A stretch of 64,000 bases of DNA from Fratercula arctica (taxonomy: Eukaryota > Chordata > Aves > Charadriiformes > Alcidae): positions 184,534,455 to 184,598,454 of the forward strand of contig CANTUZ010000001.1 of the NCBI GenBank assembly GCA_947846985.1. The letters run 5' to 3'. Under the pieces are notes generated by a model, which saw only the letters and a list, made by a program, of their open reading frames with translations, did no database searches and had not been told where the DNA came from. Shown here piece after piece: positions 38,786-48,753 of the stretch. Numbering within the stretch: the first letter of the stretch is position 1; each line of letters starts with the position of its first letter. The translations under genes and the position numbers were made by a program.

Positions 38786-39047
38786 CTGAGCGTGATGTCA
38801 TATGTCATGCAGTATTCCTTTGCTCCATTGGGGTCAGCTCTCCTGGCTATGTCTCCTCCAAAATTTTTGTGCATTCCCAGCCTACTCACTGGTGGGGTGG
38901 TGTGAGGAGCAGAAAAGGCCTTGACCGCTTAGCAACAACTAAAAACATTACTGCGTTACCAACAGTATTCCCATCCCAAACCCAAACCATAGCACTACAC
39001 CAGCTGCTAGTAAGAAAGTCAACCCCATCCCAGATGAAACCACAACA

Positions 39048-39052
39048 GGATA
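39048..39052. repeat. Target-site duplication, right copy (GGATA)
   Basis: Matches 38486-38490 exactly. Confidence 0.9.
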
Positions 39053-39624
39053 TAAAAGCATAAGAATGGCCGAAACAGGTTACTCCACAGCTACAGCCAT
39101 CCAGGACTTCAGGGGAGACAGCATGACCAGTTAGATGATTTGCCTGGGGTGAATGGGGCACTGTTTTCATACTGTCCTGGAGGGATGGGGGAAAGTGAGT
39201 GTGTGGCAGTGGATATAAGTGTCTCCACTAGAATGCACACAGAGCCTCCAGCACTTTTTGACTCAGGGAATCATAAACTATTTTGCTTCTGTTTAATAGT
39301 CTTGGATGGATTTTGCTTTTGAACCCATTTAAAGTTTTTAGCTTGCATAATATCCAGTGCAAACATTTTTCACAGCTTTAAGTGAACTACCTCCTAAAGA
39401 TCATTTTAAGCCTTCCACCTGGCACCTCTATTTAATGCCAATAAGTTATTCTCCTGAAAAAAGCAGTGAACTTTTTTTCCCTATTCACCATCCCAGTGCT
39501 ACTCTCAGTCTTCTCTAACATCTCAGTCCCCTCTAACATGTTATGTTAGTCATCTCTTTAGCCTGAAAAGGCCAATCACGTTGAATAAATGTTTGCTAGG
39601 GATACCCTAAGTTACAGTGAAACA
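39053..39624. other. Noncoding DNA, possible start with LINE remnant
   Basis: The first 90 bp or so may be the 3' end of the ancient LINE interrupted by the LTR ('GTTAGATGATTTGCCTGG' resembles a CR1 3' block), but this is weak. The remainder shows nothing recognisable. Confidence 0.35.
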
Positions 39625-39971
39625 TCTCTGAAACTCCCTTGAAAGGAGGTTATAGAGAGGTGGGGGTCGGTCTCTTCTCCCAAGTAACAAGCAATAGGAC
39701 AAGAGGAAATGGCCTCAAGTTGCACCAGGGGAGGTTTAGACTGGATATTAGGAAAAAGTTTTACACTGAAAGGGTTATTAAGCATCGGAACAGGCTGCCC
39801 AGGGAAGGGGTTGAGGCATCATCCCTGGAGGTATTTAAAAGACGGGCAGACATAGTGCTTAGAGATATGGTTTAGTGCTGGTTTTTGTCAGAGTTAGGTT
39901 GATGGTTGGACTAGATGATCTGAAAGGTGCCTTCCAACCTAAGCAATTCTGTGATTCTACAATTCTATGAT
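39625..39971 (+). mobile_element. CR1 LINE, short 3' end fragment
   Basis: This plus-strand CR1 fragment of about 350 bp begins with 'TTGAAAGGAGGTTATAGAGA' and ends with tandem ATTCTGTG/ATTCTATG octamers, the CR1 3' terminus. The open frame at 39639-39875 encodes the reverse-transcriptase C-terminal tail: '[20 protein letters not shown]', '[18 protein letters not shown]'. It ends in the stop that normally closes CR1 ORF2 just before the 3' UTR. The 3' UTR sequence ('TTGATGGTTGGACTAGATGA') differs from the other copies, which indicates a separate subfamily. It is 5'-truncated and not functional. Confidence 0.95.
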
Positions 39972-42019
39972 CTCATGGGATAGAGGGTTAGAGTAGGTGG
40001 ATGAGCTGCTTGAAACCCCTTTAAACATCATAAAACAGAGTGATGACTGGTATGATTCTTCCTATTGTTAAAATTTCATGCATGTTCTCCTTACTGCAAT
40101 CCAAACAATCTCTTAACTGGGATGTAAATACTCAGTTTACTGGGATGTGATTAAGAGACCTAGAGTGTTACAAAGCAGCAAAATGGTGTAAAAGGCACAC
40201 AAATGCCTGTATTTTACTCAAAAGCATAAAATATAAATGAAAATTAGATTTTTGGGGGGCAATCATCCAGTTTTCCATTCTGTAGAAAGTAACCTCAGTT
40301 TGAGATATGATTTTATAATAAGTTGGCAAAAAATCACATATCATTTGAACAGGAATTTTGATTTTTTGACAGATACTAAACATTCCCTTCTAATTTTTCC
40401 ATCAATATTTTCTTAAAAAATTCTTTATCCTAAAAAACACTGAACTTCAAATAAAGTTTCTGTTTCATCTAGAAAAAAAGAGTTATTACCAAATTTCAAG
40501 AAGTCCTTTAAATTGCCACCTGCAAGCTGAATGGAGGCAAAAGATCGGTTTCACATATAAAAATAACTTATTCAGCCTGTATTTCCTGCATGTGGGTTTG
40601 CAATAGCAATTGTTATGCATCTGAGGTTGCATATTCTTAACTGCTTAACAAGATATATGACACTACAATCCTCTTTTTCTCATTTTCCCATGTTTTTTAA
40701 TGCTAAACTGCAGGTTTTACACACAATAAGTGTAATGAATTCTGACATGCGTCATTATAATAACCTTTTTTCAATTATATTAATGGATTTCGAACTGACT
40801 ATTGGCAATAGTAGAATGATCATACTACCTTTTTTTTCTTAGGAAGTGCAGAAAAAAATAAAACATTAAATTACAAGGCTGAGTAAGAAAGACTCTCTAT
40901 TAATAATTTATCCAGGAAAGAATTCCTCTTAGCTGGCATAATGTAGATTTGACAATAACACTTAGAGTGTCCCATTGGTCTTAAAAAAAACCAATGCATA
41001 ATATGTTTTTCTCTTGGAGAAAATAATGCAAATCATGGATCAGTCCCAGAGAGTCTTTCCCATGCCCTGTGAATCTTGTCATTCCAGAAAAAGTAATGCC
41101 GTCTTGCTAGAGGCCTTTGGTTGACGGACATGGAGAGAGGTACAGAAGCAAAACCTGTTTAGTGCTGTGTAATCAAAACTGGGCTGTAGTGTTTTTCATA
41201 TGAGTTTTGAAGCCTTATGAGCATCTATGGGCCAAGCTGTACTTCAAGAGAATGATAAAGGTAAAGTGTTTTGATTATCACAGAGGATATCGGGGAGGTT
41301 AAGATAACACTGCAGATCAGGCTGCTCAAGCTTCCACACAAAAATAGAAAGAATTAAATAAGTGTTCCCCAATAAACAGATTTTAAAACAGTCACTATCT
41401 TCTTAAAAGCAAAGCTTAATTTCTGTAAAAACAGATAATCTTTAAATAGTCTTTAAAAATATTACAAGCCCTTTATGTCCCTAGAGGTAAAACATCACAA
41501 CTTCTCTCATTAACTCTTCAGCAGGTCTGGAGTATTGCTGCAATAACTCTGATGTGTCATTCATTTGTTAAATTTACTGCATGTTTTATTGTGCATTTAT
41601 GAAAGAAATCACAAGGCTTGCACATAGGGATTAAACTTTGTTGCTGATAGTCTGAATTAGTTTTTACTAGGCTTTATACTTTTCCTTTAGTAGCATCTTG
41701 ATAGTCTTCTAATAGACTATTTTACAAAATAAAAGTGTTCATATCTAAGCACCTCATACTCATTAGAATTTTAGTAACACACACCTATTTGATAATAAAA
41801 GTTAATTTACATGAATCTGCAATAAAAATTATTTTTAAAACCCAGTTAGGAAAATGTGCAAAAATTTTAATTCCTTTCATTGCTTTCATTATTTAAATTA
41901 CACATATAAATGTTTGTTTTTGTTGGAAAACTGTATTCCTGCAAGCTGAGAATCGGGTTTAAACACTTTTTCTCTCTCACTATTTCTCTTTTAAGAAATT
42001 TAACTCGTTTGCTATTTAT

Positions 42020-42113
42020 ATTTTCATTTAAGAAATTCTGGTCTCATTTATGTTGTGCGAGACCTCAGCTTTGAAACAATGTAAATGAGATCAGAATGTG
42101 ACCCAGTGAAAAT
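42020..42113 (+). other. Predicted pre-miRNA-like RNA hairpin
   Basis: Positions 42035-42056 pair with 42076-42097 to give a 22-bp stem with no bulge or unpaired base and a 19-nt loop (42057-42075). There are 19 Watson-Crick pairs and three wobbles (G41:U91, U51:G81, G52:U80, last two digits of position). A 6x7 internal loop (42029-42034 and 42098-42104) separates it from a nine-pair lower stem, 42020-42028 with 42105-42113. Size and shape fit a microRNA precursor. The wobbles are stable only in a plus-strand transcript; a minus-strand RNA would have A-C mismatches. I do not recognise a known miRNA seed. The alternative is a decayed palindromic transposon (MITE-like), since two of the wobbles can be explained by CpG decay. 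Confidence 0.4.
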
Positions 42114-42345
42114 GGTTTGCCATCAAAGGATTCACACTTCAAGCTGTGTTATGTAGCTTTCCAAAAGTGACATCTGGCCTCTTGGCAGGTTCCTCAGGCA
42201 GCTGTGCTGGTGGCTCAGAAACTGCTGATGGGTCTGCCATATGCAGTACCTGCAGTTTGGCTGCTTCAGGCTTGCTCCAATTCATTGCCCTACTGAATAA
42301 AATTTGCTTTGAATTATCTTCTATCTGAAAGTGTTGGCATACTAT

Positions 42346-42347
<2 letters not shown>

Positions 42348-42377
<30 letters not shown>
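42348..42377. repeat. Poly(T) run, 30 bp
   Basis: An uninterrupted T run. It may be the reverse complement of a retroposed poly(A) tail, but no body or target duplication is evident. Confidence 0.95.
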
Positions 42378-42380
<3 letters not shown>

Positions 42381-43449
42381 CAGAGATGTGGTCAGAGAGG
42401 AGGACAGTTCCAGCTTCTGCTACATTGACTTAGCTAGAGAAAGCAACTCTGTGACCTAAGAATATCCCCATGCTGCCAGCTGCTGTTAAACAGCTCTCCA
42501 GAACCTGACCAACAGGTCTGTATAACTCACACGGTGCACTTGACTATCCGGATTAATCTGTTGCCCTGTACAGCCTGTATAGCTGTGGAGTGGCCTGGAA
42601 TCAGCTAATTTTCTTTCCTATGATAGAAGTTGTTGTACTTATTCACCATTTCATGAAACTTTGAAAGTAATGAAATGTCAATAATGCTGACAGTATTTAT
42701 AAATATGGGTTGCATTCAGGGAATATTTGTCTGTTTGGTATGCTAATAAGACGAAAAATGGGACAAAAATCCCAAAGACTGATGGGCATGAGACCACAAA
42801 AAGAGCTTTGTGTTCCTTAACAGGATGCTTTAATCAAACTCTTTTTCTTTGTCTGCACATTTGTACGCAGAAACATTATTTAACAGTTGTTTGGCTTTAA
42901 CACCTAGACACTCATACTTACAACAAGGCATCAATTGTGCTAAACTCTGTACACTCATGGAAATGAATAATAACAGCAGTGCCTGGCAACAGTTTGCAGT
43001 ATGTTAAGATCCTCTCCCCTCCTGCTCCACTTTAAGAACTAGATACCATGCCCAGATTAGCACAGCAGAGACGCAGGAAGCAATATGCAACTGCTTTGCG
43101 AGTGTTCTCAAAGTCAATAGTATAAGCTCTGAAATAATCTTTCTAATCATTAAATCATTGAAAGATTTTACTCATTATTACAAATCCAGCAGTAAAAGTA
43201 TTAAACACAAAACCACAGAGAGAGATTGCTTTCAAAAATGATTTTAAAGTCAGCATGTACTCAGATACACACTTTTTATAAATATCCCTAAAGCAAACTA
43301 GCTAAGCACAAATTAGGCAGGAAACAGTAACATTTAGATCACATATAAAATATAATCTCTGCTACTCTGAATGAGGATGACAGTACAGGCTATTACAAGT
43401 AAGCCATGCAACATAATGCGCTTTTTGCGCATCTGTGTGATGGATGGAG

Positions 43450-43692
43450 TGTAGCAGGTTGACCCTGGCTGGTAGCTAAGCCCCCACTCAGCCACTCGCT
43501 CACTCTCCCCTAGTGGGATGGAGGGAGAATTGGAAGGGCAAAACCAAAAACACCTCTTGGGCTGAGATAAAAACAGTTTAATAAGTAAAGAGGAAAAAAG
43601 AGAAAACAAGAGATACAAAAACAATCACTCAACACCTCCCACCAGCAGACTGATGCCCACCCATTCTCGGAGAAATAGCTACTTTGGAGAAG
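43450..43692 (-). mobile_element. LTR fragment (minus sense), truncated
   Basis: The segment begins at a TG terminus (TGTAGCAGGTTGACCCTGGC) and carries the family's 3' block in reverse complement ('GGGCTGAGATAAAAACAGTT', 'TTAATAAGTAAAG'). It continues into 'CACCTCCCACCAGCAGACTG' and 'GCTACTTTGGAGAAG'. It is homologous to the first 240 bp or so (plus-strand view) of the LTR at 38491, but the other half, including the TATA region and the opposite terminus, is missing. It stops where the CR1 at 43698 starts. No target duplication can be assigned. Confidence 0.85.
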
Positions 43693-43697
43693 TTAGC

Positions 43698-44890
43698 ACA
43701 AATTTACAATGGGCAAATCATGCCTGACCAACCTGATTGCCTTGATTGGATCTGAGGATTGGGAAAGGTAGAGGATGTTTGACTATCTGGATTTTAGCAA
43801 TGCTTTTGACATGATCTACTTGCATTCTTGCATTCAAGTTGGAGTGTTACAATATAGATGGGTGGACAAGTAGATGGCAGAAAAAAATCGTTAGGTGCTT
43901 GAGCTCAGAAGTTACTGACTAATGAAATCTACTCTACCCAGAGACAAGCAGTGTACTGCAAGAGTCTGTCCTGGGACCTGTCCTGTTTAATGTCTTTGTC
44001 AATGATCTGGAGGAGGCAAGAGAGTGCACACTCATCAGGTCTGCAGAGGACAACAAATTGTAGGGTGCAGTTAATATGCTTGAAGGCTGGAGGAAATACC
44101 CAACAGAGAACCATTTTGAAAATCAACGAAGACAAATTCAAACTCCTACCTCCAATATGGACTAATTCCCCACAACAGTACAGGATGGGGACTGACAGGC
44201 TGAGGAGCAGCTCTGCTGAAAAGGACCTGGGGATCCTGGTGAGGAGCGAACTGAACATGAGCCAGCAGTGTGCCCTGGCAGCAGAGAAGGCCAACAGCCT
44301 CCTGGGCTGTATGAAGGGGAGTACAGCCAGTAGACTGGGGGAGGTGATTACCCACTTTTACTCAGAACTTGTTACAATGCACCTAGACTACTATGCCCAG
44401 TTTTGTGGCCCCAGTAGAAGAAAGACATTGATAACCTGTAGTGAGTTCAGCAGAGGGCCTCCAAGCTGGTTGGGGCTGGAGCCCTTTCAGGAGGTGCTGA
44501 GGGAGCTGGACGTGTTCAGTCTGGAAAAGAGGTGGCTTTGGGGAGGGGGGGGCGGACCTGACAGCTGCATCCCCAGTACCTATGGGGAAGTTAGCAAGAA
44601 GACAGAGGCTGGGTGCCTGGAGCGATGATGAAAGGTGAGGGACATATTTTGAAACAAGAGAGGTTCAGATTGGATGTAAGAAGAAACAGTTTCCCCATGC
44701 AGACAGTTAGGCAGTGGAACTGGCTGCCTAGAGAGGTTATGCTGTCTCTGTCCTTGGAGACTGCCCAGACCTGACTGGATAAAACTCTGAGAAACCTGGT
44801 AAATAACCCTGTTCTGAGCAGGAAGTTGCTGTGTAGAAAAGCAGAACAACCAGCAAGAACTCACTGGATTAGAAGGGAGATACCTCTTCT
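43698..44890 (+). mobile_element. CR1 LINE, 5'-truncated, RT domain to 3' end
   Basis: This plus-strand CR1 is about 1.2 kb. It begins inside the reverse transcriptase at 'GKSCLTNLI', followed by 'YLDFSNAFD' near 43790 (the motif with the first catalytic Asp). The catalytic FADD box is altered: near 44037-44050 the frame reads 'SAEDNKL', so the first Asp of the pair is Glu. Downstream are 'AEKDLGILVRSELNMSQQCA' and 'LRELDVFSLEKR' from the RT C-terminal region, then the tail 'WNWLPREVM'-like sequence. The 3' part ('GACCTGACTGGATAAAACTC', 'CTCACTGGATTAG') belongs to a CR1 subfamily different from those at 46143 and 56591. A 225-codon open frame (43951-44628) crosses reading frames of the ancestral protein and is not a gene. 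A G-rich insertion sits at 44540-44553. Confidence 0.93.
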
Positions 44891-46142
44891 TTTAACTTCT
44901 CTTACTTACTAAACCTGAATTTCGTCTGTAAAAACTTTTGTTGTTTCCCAGTTTATGCTACAGTAAAATTTACCATTAGAGACTGAACACCATTTTGATG
45001 GGTTTGGTGTGATCATTTCAAGAAATCACAGGTAGATCCACCTGAAGGAACTTAATTTCACCATGTTCTACAACATCCTAACAGAGGTATAATGACTTAC
45101 AGTATTTTTCACCCCTGTGTATTCATAAGGTCATCTACAGGGTGGTTGAGTCCTCCTTTCTGCTATTGTAATTGTGCAAGGCAATTATTACCAATAAAGT
45201 GTTCCTTGAGAAAACAGCTATGAGATTCCCTATGCCGAGAGTACAGTTAGAGGGGAGAACATGCTGTTTTCCTGAAACTGAGAGTGAAAAGCAGAAGTTT
45301 TCTTGTAGTTTCACTGCTTCAATACACACGCCCATTAGCTTACTAGTCTTGCCAGGAATGAAACCGTGCATCAGAGCTTGTTATTTTCCTTCACATAGCC
45401 AAGCAGACCATTTGTCTTACCTTTCACTTTTTGTGTGAGGTCCTCTGAGTATTCAAATTAACTTCTATCTGCAGTGACATATTATACATTTTCTTTTTAC
45501 TGATAATGCAGGTTTCTTTTAGTACAATACAGGAGATGAAGAGAAGCTTAATACATGTATCAGTGGGACTGTATAACCTGATTGCTTGTGATTACAGGGG
45601 AACTGGACATAATGAATCTGACAGCCGCTGGCAGCATTATGCTTTCTGTTCTTGCTTCCTCACCTCAATGACACATACATTGCTTGCATGCCTAAAACAT
45701 AATCTTCCTTAAGTCAACAGCAGGACAAAGCTTTCTGCTGGATAAGGTAATAATATATTTTACTTATCTACAAAATTCTGAGTTAAAATACATCTTTTGT
45801 GTTGTCAGTAAAATATGTCCATTTTAAATATGTGTAGATAAAATGCACACTGTGCATAAACTTTAATATGACCACCTTTCCTGTACGCTGTTTGCTCTGA
45901 TATCATGCAGCAGTATTCAGCGTCTGAATATGTTATGCTTTTATCTAATGACCTAGAAAAATTATGAGATAATACATTATTTTGAATTATTTATTAGTAA
46001 TAATGGTTATGCAAAAAATCCGAATCTAAATATGTATGCTCATTATTAATACAAAGCACATGTAAGAGATTTCCCCCTTGTGTTTAACTGACTCTTGTCC
46101 TGTTCAAGATAGTAGGCTTAGGTTTTGATGGAGTTATTATGG
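44891..46142. other. Unique noncoding DNA
   Basis: No gene seen. The two longest open frames (45172-45438 plus, 45135-45371 minus) overlap on opposite strands and have no recognisable content. Confidence 0.55.
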
Positions 46143-46662
46143 AATCATACAATAATAGAATCATAGAATGGTTTGGGTTGGAAATGGCCTTAATTATCAC
46201 CTAGTTCCAACCCCCCTGCCATGGGCAGGGACACCTCCCACTAGACCAGGTTGCTCAAAGCTCCACCCAGCCTGGCCTTGAACACTTCCAAGGATGGGGC
46301 ATCCACAGCTTTCCTGGACAACCTGTTCCAGTGCCTCACCACCCTCACAGTAAGGAGTTTCTTCCTACTATCTAATCTAAATCTACCCTCTTTCAGTTTA
46401 AAACCATTACCCCTCATCCTATCACTACAATCCCTGATAAAAGTCGCCCTCATCTTTCCTGTAGGCCCCCTTTAAGTACTGGAAGGCTGCTATAAGGTCT
46501 CCCTGAAGCCTTCTCTTCTCCAGGCTGAACAACCCCAACTGTCTCAGCCTTTTCTCATAGCATAGGTGCTTCAGCCCACTGATCATCTTCGTGGCCCTCC
46601 TCTGGACTCACTCCAACAGGCCCATGTCCTTCTTATGTCGGGGGCCCCAGAGCTGGATGCAG
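46143..46662 (-). mobile_element. CR1 LINE, 5'-truncated 3' end fragment
   Basis: The left border has the reverse-complemented CR1 terminal octamers (AATAGAATCATAGAATGG), followed by GTTTGGGTTGGAA and the same 3' UTR body as at 17613 and 56591. The minus strand from 46453 to 46241 encodes the RT C-terminal tail: '[20 protein letters not shown]', 'VRHWNRLSRKAVDAPSLEVF', ending 'ALSNLV' and a stop. Homology ends near 46662 at the 'QLW' block. The plus-strand open frame is an antisense shadow. Confidence 0.95.
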
Positions 46663-48192
46663 TTATCTTATATAACCTCTGTCGTGTAATTAGGCACCTA
46701 TCTAAGTAGTGAAAAAGGCTCAATCTGCAGAAATGGGAGAGCAGGAGATAGGAAGAAAAGAAATTAATTTAATTACTTATCAGTTTGTATAGTGCATAAG
46801 ATATACAAGCAATAAAAATATACAGCATGTTACCTTTTATATATTCTGTATCTTAAGTTGTGTATAATGTGTATATATAGTTGTCTATGTACGTCTGGAT
46901 ATGCAGCAATATGGACAGCAAGAGATAGTATGTTGTCTGGGATACCCTCACATTAACTCCCTATCTGCAGAGAAGGCAGTTTGCCTCCTCAAGGTGACTG
47001 TCTCACTGGCCATTGTCTCATTGACTGTAGAGAAAAGCTGTATGCCTAACTTGTACAAGATGAACCTCAGCATTAGTTTTCTGCTTATTCACATGCAACA
47101 TTTGTTTTATGGAGTGCCTTAAAAGAGTGGAAATACATACTTCTGACAGGAGCGATCAGTTGCTCTGCCCCTAACCTGGTGCCAATGTAGAGGCACAATT
47201 GATTGTCTCAGTGTGAAGTATAGCATAAGATGGATATACGGAACTGTTCTTTCTTGAAATGATAAATTTCTAGTTTTCAAGCAACATCTCAGAAGCAAAC
47301 ATGACAGATGGTAATAAATGTAAGTAGCCACTCTGAACCTAGAGCCTCATTATTTTTAAACTAATCTAGCAATGGCATACTGAGGAGCTGTTTTAAGGCA
47401 GCTCTTGCAATACAAGACAAAAACAAGTTCTGAAGCCAGAAGAATTCTCTTAGCTACCAACTTTGCCTTTGTTACTGAGACTTTTTTTAGTTTTCTTTCC
47501 TATCTGAAGAAGTCAATTACTTACTGAGGAACAACTGTCTGTCAACAGAAGTACACTAATTTGAACTGTCTGATGATTATTCTGAATGCTAGTAAGCATC
47601 TATGTTTCAGGGAGAGTTTTCAATCACAGTAAACACCTCTTTGGCCCGGAAGATTATTGACAAAATTAGACAGTTCTCATGGAAAATTATCAAACATTTT
47701 ACAAAAAGCATAGTGGATTTTATTATTTTATTTGGTTCCATGGATCAATTGCAAACCTTTTACGATAATCCTGACTACTCAGTAGTCTATAATTTCCCTG
47801 AAGCAAATACTCATATCAAGTTAATATAACTAGTAAATAACGACAGCAAAGAGAAAGCTGCTCTGGGGTCATATTTTATCAACCATGACCTAACCAACAC
47901 GTCCTAACCATAGCTATAACCCCATCAGTAAAACATGAAACTTTTCTGTGGGACAGTGTTATCATTAACTGAGTAGCATGAGGATAAAAATGGTATTGAA
48001 TAATCCTATATTAGCTTTTTACAGAATAGACCACAGAGATAACTATGTAAATACTGAAGATGTAAATTAATGGAGTAATGCTATAGGCCCACAGCCCTGC
48101 AAATGAATACCACCCCTCACTAATTTTTACTTTCTTGTGATGTTGGTTCAGGTCTCATAATACACTTTAAATTCTTACTTGAAAAAAACAAA
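46663..48192. other. Unique noncoding DNA
   Basis: No gene is supported. An open frame of 75 codons at 47602-47829 follows an acceptor-like TATGTTTCAG|GG and is noted in findings. Otherwise nothing is recognisable. Confidence 0.5.
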
Positions 48193-48578
48193 TGTCCTAG
48201 TTCTGGAAGAGATAGGGTTAATTTTCCCAAGGATCTGCCACTGGACACAGGTATTCCACACCATGCCCAGTCTATAGTCGAGAACTAGGCAGGGGAGGGG
48301 GCAGGAAGTTGTCACTTGGAGTAGGCTGGGTCTTCCCAGGTCTGGTCAGTGAGTAGTGGTACATTAATTGTGTTTTGTATATTCCTCTATCAGTATTGTT
48401 GTTGTTGTTTTCCTCTTTTCTTCACTGTTCTGCTAAACTGCTTTTATCTCAACCCATGAGTTTTGCCTTTTCCCTCTGATTCTTTCCCCCATTCCACAGC
48501 TGGGGGAGGGGGCGGGGGGGGCGGTTTGGATGAGCAGCTGCATGGGTCTTTGTTGCCGGCTGGAGCTAAACCATGACA
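48193..48578 (+). mobile_element. Solo LTR with internal deletion (plus sense)
   Basis: A 386-bp element begins TGTCCTAG and ends CCATGACA. The start ('GATAGGGTTAATTTTC') and the 3' half ('TTTTATCTCAACCCATGAG', 'TTGCCGGCTGGAGCTAAACC') match the family of the LTRs at 25623 and 38491. The U3 middle is missing: homology jumps from the first 40 bp or so to 'GTATTCCACACCATG', so roughly 170-200 bp are deleted relative to relatives. A GTT trinucleotide repeat lies near 48397. A G-run block (48502-48524) interrupts the usual CCCAC-rich stretch. Flanking pentamers ACAAA and ACAGG match at three of five bases. No internal ERV genes adjoin it. Confidence 0.88.
48502..48524 (+). other. G-quadruplex-capable G-run block
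   Basis: G-runs of 5, 5, 8 and 2 bases are separated by single A or C bases inside the solo LTR. The long runs can be split to give four G-tracts of three or more. It is an expansion of a G-rich part of this LTR family. Confidence 0.6.
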
Positions 48579-48753
48579 ACAGGGTAAAGAAAGCTTTACA
48601 GGACTCCCAAGGAAGCTGCTCTATCCTCCTGAGGCAACTCTGCAAGAGACCTTCCAGTTTAAGAGACTAGATGGGAACGTAGGAAGAGAAAGAGAGGGGC
48701 ATGGGCTTTAGCCACTGTGTTGTACCCACACTGCACTCTTGATATTGCACAAA

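Larger units (their letters stand above)
38491..39047 (-). mobile_element. Solo LTR, endogenous-retrovirus type (minus sense)
   Basis: A 557-bp element begins TGTCATGG and ends CCACAACA and is flanked by perfect 5-bp direct repeats GGATA. It is homologous along most of its length to the LTR at 25623 but in the opposite orientation. The minus strand carries, in order, the 'CTCACACCACCCCACCAGTG' block, a TATATA box (plus-strand 38780-38785), an AATAAA signal (plus-strand 38642-38647) and the 'TATCTCAACCCACAAATTTT' 3' block. A 5-bp duplication is typical of some avian ERV classes. No internal retroviral genes are present, so it is a solo LTR. It landed in the 3' end of an ancient CR1-like LINE. 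The 130-codon plus-strand open frame inside it is not a gene. Confidence 0.95.
39972..43449. other. Unique AT-rich noncoding DNA with a hairpin and poly(T)
   Basis: No gene seen. The region contains a strong RNA hairpin at 42035-42097 (see its entry) and a 30-T run at 42348-42377. Open frames of 60-75 codons are unremarkable. Confidence 0.55.

Noticed and set aside
38671..39063. 130-codon plus-strand open frame
   Set aside because: It lies in a solo LTR on the antisense strand and extends past the LTR end. No gag, pol or env features.
43951..44628. 225-codon open frame, plus strand, the longest in the window
   Set aside because: It lies wholly inside a CR1 LINE. Parts match the RT C-terminal region and other parts are out of frame, so it is a LINE remnant and not a host gene.
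25623..48578. A complete endogenous provirus
   Set aside because: The four LTR pieces have mixed orientations and nothing retroviral lies between them. They are separate solo or truncated LTRs.
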